In this document: piece by piece, positions 1 to 8,389 of the stretch
Layout: each line of letters opens with the position of its first letter
How positions within the stretch are numbered: position 1 is the first letter of the stretch
Assembly: GCA_023229645.1 (NCBI GenBank)
Contig: JALNYU010000006.1
Coordinates: 62,001-126,000 of the forward strand
Direction of reading: 5' to 3'
Length of the DNA: 64,000 nt
From: Nevskia sp.
GTDB taxonomy: Bacteria > Pseudomonadota > Gammaproteobacteria > Nevskiales > Nevskiaceae
Position numbers and translations under genes: made by a program
Notes under the pieces: generated by a model
Seen by the model: only the letters and a program-made list of their open reading frames with translations
Told to the model about the DNA's origin: nothing
Databases searched by the model: none

Positions 1-66
1 TTCTGTCTTCTCCATTGAGCAGCGTGATTCGTGCCAGTTTGGGGGTTTTTCTACAGCCTCAACGTA

Positions 67-97
67 CAAAAAAAGCCGCACCTAGGCGCGGCTTTTT
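67..97 (-). terminator. Rho-independent terminator of the PhoX-like gene
   Basis: A 10-bp perfect stem (70-79 with 88-97) closes an 8-nt loop. Both flanks carry A/T runs, so it could act in both directions. It lies 22 bp after the stop of the minus-strand PhoX-like gene, and reading that way it ends in a T run. The sequence to its left (1-66) shows no gene. Confidence 0.85.
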
Positions 98-118
98 AGG
101 GCGTGTTAACCGCTCGTC

Positions 119-1765
119 TTAGTTGTAGTTACCAAGCAGGCGGCGATCGTCGAAATCGTTGTTCCGCCCCCGCGGCAAAATTTCCCAAGTCGTATTGTCG
201 CCGTGCTGCTGGGTGTAGAACACGCGCCAGCCGTTAACAAATGGACGGGGCCGCTTGAAGCCGAGCAAGCCGAAAACAGTCGCATCACCATCCGAAATGT
301 GGATGCCGGTGATTTCGTTGTCGCCGCTGTTCTGGAATCCAGACTGGCCAAGCAGCGCGGAATCCAATGTCGCCGAAGCATCGCGGCCTTCAGCGTAGAT
401 CCGCACCGGCTGATTCGCGGCATTGCTGTAGTCGGCGCGAACATCGAGCATGTACATAGAATCCAGCGCGTTGCGCTGCGTATGCAAGGTGTCGCCAGCG
501 TCTTCGGTGAAGACAACCTGGCTATCGCTCCAAAACGCGACGTTATCGAAGCCGGTGTGGACGACATCACCCCGATAAATCATCCGCAAACGGCCAGTCG
601 CGGCCGACGGGCTGCTCTGTTCTAGCACCATAACGCTGCCGAAGCCGCCATAGTTGGCGCCGGCTTGGGTGCGGGTATCGGTGTCGCCGGTTTCGTCAAA
701 ATAGAACTCGCGAAATGCGCTGCCCGGACGGAATTGGCCGTTCTCCGGCCGCTTGAACGGCGTTGCTAACCGGGTTTTGGCGGCAGCATTGGCATTGAAC
801 GGCGCGAAACCGTCGACAGCGGTATCGTGCACGGTGACCCAAGCAGTGTTGAAGCTATTGCGATACTGGTGCAGATCGAACTGATCCTGCGACAAAATAT
901 CGGCATCGGCTTGGCCGGCGTGGAAAACAATCGGCGCCGTGTTGGCCTTATTGCGCACCTGCAAGGCCTGCAATACGCCGCCGGCGAGCAGATTGCTGCG
1001 GTTGCGCGGGACAAAGCGGTAGACAAAACTATTCGGCTGACGGGCGTTGGCGTTCACCGTACCGCGCGAGCCGCCTTCGTCTTCAACAACCCAGATGTTG
1101 CCATCGACATCGGCCTGAATCCCTTCGTAGCTACCGATGCCGAAGATGCCGGTGAGATTCGTGACGGTGGATGGAAAATCCGGCGTCGCCTGCCACATGC
1201 CGCCTTCCAACCCTTCTTCGCCACTGAACAACAACACGTTGGCTTGCGGGTACCAGCTCGAACCGTCGATAAACGGCAGGGGCGCGCCAGCGACGTCGTG
1301 GTCAGCGAGCAGCGTCACGCGGTGGGCGGCGTCGGCATCGAGATTGATGCGAGTGATGTACCCGGCGGTGCCGGTCTCGTGTCCCTGATACAGAAAATGG
1401 GTTCCGTAGTTATAGCTCGGGTCGGCGCCGTGCTGGCCGCGCAACACCAAATAGGTGTTCTTGTCTGGCTCGGACTTGCTGGCTTCAACGGTGAAATTTG
1501 GCGCAATCGGCAACAGCGGACCGTTGTTGTCATAGCCATAGTGATGGGTTAGCGCGCTCGGATTTTCCAGCAACTGCGCTCCGGCGGCGACACGCGTTTC
1601 GATCAGCTCGGGCGACAGCGCATTGGCTGACGCCAAGCCCGGCGCTTTCGGATTGGCGCTCGGCACGTGGGTTAACGGACTAACGCCCAGCGTACCGGCG
1701 GCGCCGGCCACGACTGGGAACGCAAGCGCTGCGAACAAGAGTTGCGGGCTGATGCTGGATTTCAT
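119..1765 (-). CDS. Secreted PhoX-like / DUF839 family protein
   Basis: The 548-residue product opens with a signal peptide (Lys at residue 2, hydrophobic stretch, Ala-rich end at about 25). The mature part resembles the PhoX/DUF839 family of calcium-dependent secreted phosphatases: repeated beta-propeller-like strands, a DGNIWVVEDEGG stretch and a C-terminal DNEITGIHISDGD segment. Some PhoX-family members are phosphatases, but many DUF839 proteins have no proven activity, so substrate is not claimed. The ATG at 1765 is chosen because AGGAAG lies just upstream; the frame also opens at a GTG 12 nt earlier. It is transcribed alone, with a terminator after the stop. Confidence 0.7.
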   Translation of the reverse strand: MKSSISPQLLFAALAFPVVAGAAGTLGVSPLTHVPSANPKAPGLASANALSPELIETRVAAGAQLLENPSALTHHYGYDNNGPLLPIAPNFTVEASKSEPDKNTYLVLRGQHGADPSYNYGTHFLYQGHETGTAGYITRINLDADAAHRVTLLADHDVAGAPLPFIDGSSWYPQANVLLFSGEEGLEGGMWQATPDFPSTVTNLTGIFGIGSYEGIQADVDGNIWVVEDEGGSRGTVNANARQPNSFVYRFVPRNRSNLLAGGVLQALQVRNKANTAPIVFHAGQADADILSQDQFDLHQYRNSFNTAWVTVHDTAVDGFAPFNANAAAKTRLATPFKRPENGQFRPGSAFREFYFDETGDTDTRTQAGANYGGFGSVMVLEQSSPSAATGRLRMIYRGDVVHTGFDNVAFWSDSQVVFTEDAGDTLHTQRNALDSMYMLDVRADYSNAANQPVRIYAEGRDASATLDSALLGQSGFQNSGDNEITGIHISDGDATVFGLLGFKRPRPFVNGWRVFYTQQHGDNTTWEILPRGRNNDFDDRRLLGNYN

Positions 1766-1959
1766 TGGCTTCCTCACTTGGGTGATGACGGAACCCGACG
1801 CACACAGCCCCAGCCAAACAAACGGCAGGACGCAACTTCAATTTTCTTCGTCAGCTGTGGCGCGGGACTCGCACAAGCTAGGCGGCGACGATGACAGCGT
1901 GTTTAACGGTAGATGACAGTTTATGCGGGTTACCGAGAGCGGCGGCAATCGTCACCCAC

Positions 1960-1992
1960 AAAAAAGGCGTGAACGCTTTCGCGCTCACGCCT
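1960..1992 (-). terminator. Rho-independent terminator of dsbC
   Basis: An 8-bp perfect stem (1965-1972 with 1985-1992) is followed, on the minus strand, by a run of six T. It lies 36 bp after the dsbC stop. The rest of the gap 1766-2028 shows nothing recognisable. Confidence 0.85.
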
Positions 1993-2028
1993 GATACGGA
2001 AAACCAGAACTGCTAACTGATATTGGCT

Positions 2029-2793
2029 TTAGCCTTTCGGCTTTGCCTTGGTATCGGGGTCCAGTTCCGCGAGCTTGGCGGCAAGTACATTCGGCGGTGC
2101 GTAGCCTGGATAAATATCGCCGTTTGGCAACACCAACATCGGCGTACCGCGAATGCCAATTTCTTCGGCGAGCTGATATTCCTTCGCAACCGGATTCTCA
2201 CAAGCCTTGCCGCCGCTCTTCACCGTACCGCCGGACTTTGCCTGCGTCATCGCGGCTTTACGATCAGTTGCGCACCAAACGGCTTCGGCGCGATGCCAGG
2301 ACTCGGTATCCGGCCCGGAACGCGGATAGAAGGCATAACGAATTGATATGCCCTTCGCGTTATAATCGGCTATCTGGCTATGCAGCTTGCGGCAATAGCC
2401 GCAGTCAACATCAGTAAATACGGTAACGGTATATTTCGTCGCAATCGGCGGCGACGGCGCGAACACGATGAAGTTCTGGGTGCCGAGATCTTTGATCGCT
2501 GCTAGGCGATCGCCACGGCGGTGGTTTTCGGTAACTTCCTCACCGGTTTCGATGTTGATCAAATCACCGCGCAGCAGGAATTTTCCGTCCTCGGTCACGT
2601 ACGCGAAATCATGCTGATGCTGGATTTCGTACAGGCCTGGGATCGGTGCCGGGCGAATATTCTCACGCGGGACTTTTAGCTTCTCAGTAATGCGATCTTT
2701 TGCAGCCGCGGTCGCGAGGTCATCAGCGTGAACAGCGGCGCCGAAGACGAGCGCAGCGGCGATAAAAGCAGGGGTCAACGACGAGGCTTTCAT
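2029..2793 (-). CDS. dsbC: Periplasmic disulfide isomerase DsbC
   Basis: DsbC is the periplasmic dimeric thiol-disulfide isomerase that repairs wrong disulfides and is kept reduced by DsbD. The 254-residue product has a signal peptide (ending VHA at about residue 23), an N-terminal dimerisation region and a thioredoxin domain with the active site CGYC at 131-134 and the cis-proline segment RGTPML. Length fits the family (about 235-260). The frame opens upstream to 2898, but the signal peptide begins at the ATG at 2793. In many gammaproteobacteria dsbC follows xerD; here both are on the minus strand, 5.6 kb apart. The exported quinoproteins and cytochromes of this window have cysteines that could need it. 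Confidence 0.93.
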   Translation of the reverse strand: MKASSLTPAFIAAALVFGAAVHADDLATAAAKDRITEKLKVPRENIRPAPIPGLYEIQHQHDFAYVTEDGKFLLRGDLINIETGEEVTENHRRGDRLAAIKDLGTQNFIVFAPSPPIATKYTVTVFTDVDCGYCRKLHSQIADYNAKGISIRYAFYPRSGPDTESWHRAEAVWCATDRKAAMTQAKSGGTVKSGGKACENPVAKEYQLAEEIGIRGTPMLVLPNGDIYPGYAPPNVLAAKLAELDPDTKAKPKG

Positions 2794-2996
2794 GGCGAGG
2801 CTTATCTTGGATTGAGGTGAGATGAGTATGACAAAGATTTCTGTCGAGTGGTTCAGTTGCGCCAGGCGCGCAATTGTCACAAGACTTGTTACGATCAACG
2901 AATATTCAAGCTGTTCAGGGATATGAACGGCATTCCTCGGCTTTTCTCTCGCACCTTTAATCGCCCCAAATCGCGCTGGGAGCGCGCCGCGCCATA

Positions 2997-4715
2997 ATGG
3001 AAATCGCTAGCCACGCCATTCTCATCTCGGGAACATTATTCCTGATCAGCATTTTAGCCACGGCGATCACGCCGAGGCTGGGCGTGCCGTTGTTACTGAT
3101 CTTTCTGGTCGTCGGCGTATTGGCTGGCGAAGACGGCCCAGGGCGCATTCACTTTGCCGACTATGGCTTGGCCAACTTGGCCGGCACCGCGGCGCTCGCC
3201 GTCATTCTGTTCGACGGTGGCTTACGCACGCCGCTGAAAAATTTCCGCGTCGGCCTGCGACCGGCGCTATCGCTGGCGACGGTTGGCGTGTTGCTGACCA
3301 CACTCATCGTCGGCGGCTGCGCCGCGTATCTTTTTCATCTGCCGCTGGCTGAAGGTTTGTTGATCGGCGCGATCGTCGGCTCCACCGACGCCGCCGCGGT
3401 CTTTTCGCTGCTTTCAACACGCTCCGTGCGCCTCAACCAACGCATTAGCTCAGCACTGGAAATCGAGTCTGGCACGAACGACCCGATGGCCGTCATGCTA
3501 ACGCTCGGCCTTGTGCACTACCTCAGCGCACCGTACGACTACGGGCTCTCAGACTGGGTATTGTTGCTGACCAAGCAAATTGGCCTCGGCCTTGCGCTCG
3601 GCTACAGCGGCGGGCGGTTGCTGGTGATGACGATCAACCGCGTCGAACTCAGCGATTCGCTTTACCCGCTACTGACGCTATTCGGTGGGTTATTGATTTA
3701 TGGCGTCACCGCCAGCTTGGGCGGCAGCGGCTTCCTTGCGGTTTATCTCGCCGGGTTGATGCTCGGCAATCAAGCACTGCGCGCGTTTGCCAGCATCCGC
3801 CGCTTCCACGATGGCATCGCTTGGCTGGCGCAGATCGGCATGTTTATCGTTCTCGGCTTGCTGGCAACGCCGTCGCGCATCGTCGAAGTCGCGCTGCCAG
3901 CCCTGCTGACGGCGGCCTGCCTGATCTTCGTCGCCCGCCCGATCGCCGTCGCGGCGTCGCTGATCCCGTTCCATTTTCCGTGGCGCGAACAGGTTTATTT
4001 GGCCTGGGTTGGCCTGCGCGGATCGGTGCCGATGGTGTTGGCGACATTTCCGTTATTGGCCGGCATGCAGCACGCATTATTATTCTTCGACGTCGCGTTT
4101 TTTATCGTCGTGACCTCGCTGATCGTCCAAGGCTGGACGGTTGCGCCAGCCGCGCGTTTGCTCGGGCTGCAAATGCCGCCGGTCACAACCCGCGTCCGCC
4201 GTGCGGATATCGACCTGCCCGGTACACGCGGTTACGAAATCGTCAGCTACCGCTTATCGCGCAATAGCGCGCTGGTCGGCAAAAAGCCGAAATCACTGCC
4301 GATTGAAGACACCTCGCGCATCGTCAGCCTGACGCGCGCCGGTAAGCTGCTGGCCTACCGCGAATGGGGCGCGCTAAAACCCGGCGACTACATCTCGTTG
4401 CTAGTTGCAAAATCGGAACTGCCGGCAATTGACGCGCTGTTCCATTCCATGCGCGGCGTTCACGATGCCGCCGAACAGCGTTATTTCGGCGAATTCATCG
4501 TTCAGCCTGATGCCCTGCTTGATGATTTGGTCGCGATTTACGGCATCGAAACCCCGCCGGCCGGGGCCGGCAAAACGCTCGCCGGCTTTGTGATCTCATT
4601 CCTGCACAATCCGGTTGTCGGTGACCGCCTGCGCCTTGGCGACTTGGAACTGGTGGTGCGCAGGATGGACGGCGAGCGCATCGTCGAACTGGGTCTGCGC
4701 TTACCGCATTTTTGA
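2997..4715 (+). CDS. cvrA: K+/H+ antiporter, CvrA (NhaP2) type
   Basis: This is a CPA1-family cation/proton antiporter of the inner membrane, close to the potassium/proton antiporter CvrA/NhaP2. Residues 1 to about 390 form a dozen hydrophobic segments with the family motifs LLIFLVVGVLAGEDGPG near the N-terminus and GSTDAAAVFSLL. A cytoplasmic RCK-C (TrkA-C) domain follows at about 405-485 and a CorC/HlyC-like domain at the end. Total length 572 matches the E. coli protein (578). No clear Shine-Dalgarno sequence precedes the ATG. It probably expels K+ when turgor or cytoplasmic pH changes; ion specificity is inferred from the domain order. Confidence 0.88.
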   Translation: MEIASHAILISGTLFLISILATAITPRLGVPLLLIFLVVGVLAGEDGPGRIHFADYGLANLAGTAALAVILFDGGLRTPLKNFRVGLRPALSLATVGVLLTTLIVGGCAAYLFHLPLAEGLLIGAIVGSTDAAAVFSLLSTRSVRLNQRISSALEIESGTNDPMAVMLTLGLVHYLSAPYDYGLSDWVLLLTKQIGLGLALGYSGGRLLVMTINRVELSDSLYPLLTLFGGLLIYGVTASLGGSGFLAVYLAGLMLGNQALRAFASIRRFHDGIAWLAQIGMFIVLGLLATPSRIVEVALPALLTAACLIFVARPIAVAASLIPFHFPWREQVYLAWVGLRGSVPMVLATFPLLAGMQHALLFFDVAFFIVVTSLIVQGWTVAPAARLLGLQMPPVTTRVRRADIDLPGTRGYEIVSYRLSRNSALVGKKPKSLPIEDTSRIVSLTRAGKLLAYREWGALKPGDYISLLVAKSELPAIDALFHSMRGVHDAAEQRYFGEFIVQPDALLDDLVAIYGIETPPAGAGKTLAGFVISFLHNPVVGDRLRLGDLELVVRRMDGERIVELGLRLPHF

Positions 4716-4990
4716 GTCGGCTCCGCGTGCCTTGATTAGCGGGGAGGACGCGCAGGCTCGCTCCACCCTCGCCTTCAAGGTCGCGGACCCAACAATAATT
4801 GCGCAGCGACCAACGCGCATCAAGAAAAACTGGACTTTCCGACGGCGACGGCACAGGCTTTGCGGCAGAAAAAGATCGGCATGCCGGAATCCCAGCTAGC
4901 CCGCATTTAGATCTAGGGTTTTCGTTTTCCAAACAGTGCGTGGCAGATGCCGCGCGGAACCGCGTTTGCGTTTTTGCAGGGGAATTTTTG

Positions 4991-6310
4991 ATGCAGGATC
5001 TCGTGTCTCACGTCGTCTTCGGCCTGTTCGGGCTGGCGGTGCTGGTTATGATCGCGGTCGGATTTTCGAACAATCGCCGAGCGATCGACCGAAAGCTGGT
5101 GCTGACCGGCATCGCGCTGCAAATCGTATTCGCTACTTTCGTCCTGAAAGCACCCCTCGGCCGCGAGTTATTCAATACCCTCGCCGGCGGCTTTGTCTCC
5201 TTGCTCGGCTACGCCCACGTCGGCTCGCAATTCATCTTTGGTGATCTAGTCGAAATCCCGAAACTGGGCTTTATCTTTGCGGTGCAGGTGCTGCCGACGA
5301 TCGTCTTCTTTGCCGCGCTCACTGGCGTGCTCTATCACCTAGGCGTGATGCAGCGGATTGTGCGCGGCATGGCGTGGACGATCACGCGCCTGATGCGCGT
5401 ATCCGGCGCCGAAACAACCTCCGTCTGTGCCAGCGTCTTTGTCGGCCAAACCGAGGCGCCGCTGACGATCAAGCCGTACATCGAACGCATGACTGAATCG
5501 GAGTTGATGACGGTGATGATCGGCGGCATGGCCCATATCGCCGGCTCGGTGATGGCGGCTTACATCGGCCTGCTCGGTGGCAGCGACCCGATACAGCAAG
5601 CGTTCTTCGCCAAGCACTTGCTTGCGGCCAGTGTTATGGCCGCACCGGCGACGATCCTAATCGCCAAAATCCTGGTGCCCGAAGTCGGCGAACCGCTAAC
5701 TCGCGGCGACGTGCGCGTGCCGGTGGAGCGGACCACCGCCAACGTTATCGACGCCGCGGCCAATGGCGCTGGCGAAGGCTTGAAGCTGGCGATGAATGTT
5801 GGCGCAATGCTGCTGGCGTTCGTCGCTTTAATCGCGCTGATCAATGCGCCAATCCAATGGCTCGGCAGCTTTACCTGGGGCAGCGGCGACCCAGCCACGA
5901 GCTTGAACGGCCTGCTGACGACGCAATTCCATCACCCGGTTGCGCTGAGCCTGCAAACGATATTCGGCACCGTGCTATCGCCAATTGCATGGCTGATTGG
6001 CGTGCCGTGGCAGGACGCGACGCTGGTCGGCAGTTTCATCGGCGAGAAAATCGTCATCAATGAATTTGTCGCCTACCTCGATCTTTCTCACAATCTCGAC
6101 AAACTGATGCCGCAAAGCCAAGTGATTGCCACTTACGCACTGTGCGGCTTTGCCAACTTCTCGTCGATCGCGATACAAATCGGCGGCATCGGTGGGCTCG
6201 CGCCCTCCCGGCGCGGCGATCTGGCCCGGCTTGGCCTACGCGCGGTACTCGGCGGCACCTTGGCAACGTTTATGACCGCAACAATCGCCGGCGTGCTTTC
6301 GCAGTTCTAG
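4991..6310 (+). CDS. Concentrative nucleoside transporter (NupC/CNT family)
   Basis: A 439-residue inner-membrane protein of the CNT family, which imports nucleosides with protons or sodium. It shows the family's N-terminal helices, a GQTEAPLTIKPYI stretch at the substrate site and the C-terminal ALCGFANFSSIAIQIGGIG signature, with Asn and Ser residues that bind sugar and cation in the family. The frame is open back to 4799 but the ATG at 4991 has AGGGGAA upstream and starts the first membrane helix. The 275-bp gap before it shows no gene or clear terminator. The next small gene is 34 bp downstream. Confidence 0.9.
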   Translation: MQDLVSHVVFGLFGLAVLVMIAVGFSNNRRAIDRKLVLTGIALQIVFATFVLKAPLGRELFNTLAGGFVSLLGYAHVGSQFIFGDLVEIPKLGFIFAVQVLPTIVFFAALTGVLYHLGVMQRIVRGMAWTITRLMRVSGAETTSVCASVFVGQTEAPLTIKPYIERMTESELMTVMIGGMAHIAGSVMAAYIGLLGGSDPIQQAFFAKHLLAASVMAAPATILIAKILVPEVGEPLTRGDVRVPVERTTANVIDAAANGAGEGLKLAMNVGAMLLAFVALIALINAPIQWLGSFTWGSGDPATSLNGLLTTQFHHPVALSLQTIFGTVLSPIAWLIGVPWQDATLVGSFIGEKIVINEFVAYLDLSHNLDKLMPQSQVIATYALCGFANFSSIAIQIGGIGGLAPSRRGDLARLGLRAVLGGTLATFMTATIAGVLSQF

Positions 6311-6344
6311 TAACAGATTGAGGACGCCATAACGCAGACCGAGA

Positions 6345-6650
6345 ATGGGGTGGGCAACGTTATATATTGCGGCCCTCAAAGAAGGGAAGACGGTCTCATT
6401 TCGTCCAGCTGGCGGATCAATGACCGGAAAAATTGAATCCGGTCAGCTCTGTACGGTAGAACCTATTGCCGACGTCACAACCGTTGCCGTCGGCGATATT
6501 GTTCTTTGCAAGGTCAGCGGCAACGAGTACCTTCATTTGGTGACGGCGATCCAAGGCGGCCGCTTTCAAATTGGCAACAACCGTGGCTTCATTAATGGCT
6601 GGGTCGGCCCCAAGGCAATTTACGGACGCTGTGTAAAAGTATCGCTGTAA
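6345..6650 (+). CDS. Small S24/S26 peptidase-fold protein
   Basis: The 101-residue product resembles the C-terminal domain of LexA/signal-peptidase-like (S24/S26) proteins. The stretch GGSMTGKIESG holds a serine at the place of the nucleophile, followed by VGDIVLCKV and YLHLVTAI, which match the beta-sheet core. The region where the catalytic lysine of the family normally sits reads GGRFQIGNN, with Arg instead of Lys. There is no DNA-binding domain and no membrane anchor. It may be a stand-alone pseudo-protease or fold relative; role unknown. The first ATG used has no strong Shine-Dalgarno sequence. Confidence 0.6.
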   Translation: MGWATLYIAALKEGKTVSFRPAGGSMTGKIESGQLCTVEPIADVTTVAVGDIVLCKVSGNEYLHLVTAIQGGRFQIGNNRGFINGWVGPKAIYGRCVKVSL

Positions 6651-6769
6651 GCGCCCCCTGCGAACGGCTACCCTCGGTGATATAGCCAATCTGTCGGGGC
6701 GTGTACGGTCACGCCTACTTTTCACCTTCCGCTCAACCTGCTCCGGAAAACGCGCCGCTCACCAACGCG

Positions 6770-8023
6770 TTACGAGCGCGCCGGGTGTTGTCCGCCACCC
6801 TGATGACCGCCGCCGCCTTGGCGGCCACCACCACCCCCACCACCGCCCTGACGGCCTCCATCGCCGCCACCTTCAAAGCGCGGCTGCGGCGTACCTTGGT
6901 GACCATTTCCAGGGTTATTGGGTGCTGGTGGTGGTGGTGCTTGCCGCGGGGGCGGATTTTGATTTTGTACCGGCACTGGATGCGTCTCGCGCCCGCCGTG
7001 CCGTGGATCGCCGCCGTTGGTTTGAGCAACGGGTGGCTGCTGCCAGCCCGTACCGCCGTGGCGGCCTGGATTCGAGTTGTCGTGGTCACCCGTACCGGCG
7101 TGGCGATCATCGTGATGGCGGCCGTCGTTGTTGCCGTCGTTGCGTTGATCATCACGGCGACCGTCGCGCCGGTCATCATGGCGATCGTCTCGGCGATCAT
7201 CGCGCCGGTCGTCACGGCGATGGTCATCGGGCCGGTGACCATCGTAATAATAGCCGCCGCCGTGCCAGCGCGGATCGCCGCGGTACGGCCGGCGCGGGTG
7301 ATAAACAACGACCGGCGGTCGATAATACGGATGGTAGTGGGAGTAGAAAATTCCGAAACTAAAGAACGGAATAATTGGCACGTACGGATCAAACGCGACT
7401 ACTGGATACGGCCGGTAAATGTAAACCGGGGTGTCGTAGTAAATAACTTCGGGCTGCTCGCGAACAACCACTCGCGGCTGCGGCTCGACGACGACCGGCT
7501 CAGGTTCGCCCTCAATCGCGTCAGACTCGTCGTCATCGGCTGTCGAGGCGATCGTGTTATCACAGGCCACATGCGCTGGCGGCACGGCGTCGCCACCGGC
7601 AGCGTTACCAACCAGCACGACAAGACGCCGATTCAGCGTCTGCCCGCTGCCGCCGGAGGCCACTACATCCACCGTATTTCGGCCAGGATGCAGGCCGCTG
7701 GTTAAAGTGACCGTTGGCCAATGGGTTTCAACGGTATCTTCCGGCACGCCGTGACCATCCAGATAAAGACTGATCTGGGTGATTTGAAACGGCGGCTGCG
7801 GAAAATTGAAATAAACGCTGGTCTGCGCGGCTGCGTCTTCGCAGTTCAAATGATCCGGCGGCAAATTCAGACTGGCGACAATGGCCTCATCGTTCGCCTG
7901 CGCCGGAGCTGGCGCCGCGGCGTAGGCCGGCAAAGCCATGCCGGACAACAGCGGAACCGCCGCAAGCAGCGCGGCATTGGGATAACGTTTAAGTTTGAAT
8001 GAGGTTGCCATGGCAGTCTTCAT
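6770..8023 (-). CDS. Exported low-complexity protein rich in His, Asp, Arg, Gly
   Basis: Product of about 417 residues with a signal peptide (ending AYA-AAP). A globular N-terminal part of about 150 residues is followed by a Pro/Val/Tyr-rich hydrophobic patch, a tract built from repeated RRDD/RHDD units, then Pro-rich and Gly/Gln-rich tails. No catalytic family is recognised. The charged repeats and hydrophobic middle resemble surface or cell-envelope proteins. The DNA under the RRDD units is an imperfect short tandem repeat (about 7130-7230), so length may vary between strains. Start is uncertain: ATG at 8023 or at 8011. Confidence 0.6.
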   Translation of the reverse strand: MKTAMATSFKLKRYPNAALLAAVPLLSGMALPAYAAAPAPAQANDEAIVASLNLPPDHLNCEDAAAQTSVYFNFPQPPFQITQISLYLDGHGVPEDTVETHWPTVTLTSGLHPGRNTVDVVASGGSGQTLNRRLVVLVGNAAGGDAVPPAHVACDNTIASTADDDESDAIEGEPEPVVVEPQPRVVVREQPEVIYYDTPVYIYRPYPVVAFDPYVPIIPFFSFGIFYSHYHPYYRPPVVVYHPRRPYRGDPRWHGGGYYYDGHRPDDHRRDDRRDDRRDDRHDDRRDGRRDDQRNDGNNDGRHHDDRHAGTGDHDNSNPGRHGGTGWQQPPVAQTNGGDPRHGGRETHPVPVQNQNPPPRQAPPPPAPNNPGNGHQGTPQPRFEGGGDGGRQGGGGGGGGRQGGGGHQGGGQHPARS

Positions 8024-8176
8024 ACAGCCGAGTACAACGTCACTTATAGCAAAACAAAGCTGATCGAGAGCTGAATGACGCGGCTCCAAGACAGGGCGGT
8101 TGATCTAGCACTCGGCGGACCACACCCGCAGTTTTGAATTTGCTATAAGATTTTGATTTATTAAATGTTATTTAGT

Positions 8177-8269
8177 TTATTGATTCGGCCACAAAATAGT
8201 TGAACGAGGTGCTACGCGGCAATTTGAGATCGCACTTTTTCGAGACGGCGTGAGTGGCCGAATTAATAA
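8177..8269. repeat. Miniature inverted-repeat element, divergent copy
   Basis: This 93-bp element has 16-bp terminal inverted repeats (8177-8192 and 8254-8269) that differ at one base. Ends and inner blocks (TAGTTGAA, CGCACTT, CGAGA..GCG) match the element at 8288-8382 read on the opposite strand, so the two form an inverted pair 18 bp apart. No protein is encoded. The ends can be read as TA dinucleotides outside the inverted repeat, as in IS630/mariner-derived miniature elements; that link is inference. Confidence 0.7.
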
Positions 8270-8287
8270 TAAAATTAAATTGCTTTG

Positions 8288-8382
8288 TTATTGATCCGGC
8301 CATTTCTCGCTTTCTCGGAAGTGCGGCTTCCGGTTTGGCATTGCACTGTCTTTATTCAACTACTTAATGGCCGGATCAATAA
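8288..8382 (-). repeat. Miniature inverted-repeat element, copy 1
   Basis: This 95-bp element has perfect 17-bp terminal inverted repeats (TTATTGATCCGGCCATT at 8288-8304; its complement at 8366-8382). The element at 41336-41430 is the same sequence on the other strand with three base differences. It begins 7 nt after the xerD stop, and copy 2 begins 6 nt after its neighbour's stop in the same orientation relative to the gene. Strand is given as that of xerD. The 8024-8389 gap otherwise contains only AT-rich sequence. Confidence 0.85.
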
Positions 8383-8389
8383 ACAGCAA

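Noticed and set aside
6651..6769. GCGCCCC/GGGGCGT pair between converging genes, considered as a terminator
   Set aside because: The loop would be about 40 nt with no inner support.
6733..7392. 219-codon minus-strand frame rich in Thr, Ala and Ile
   Set aside because: It is a shadow of the repeat-rich gene at 6770-8023; its repeats come from the RRDD codons read in another frame.
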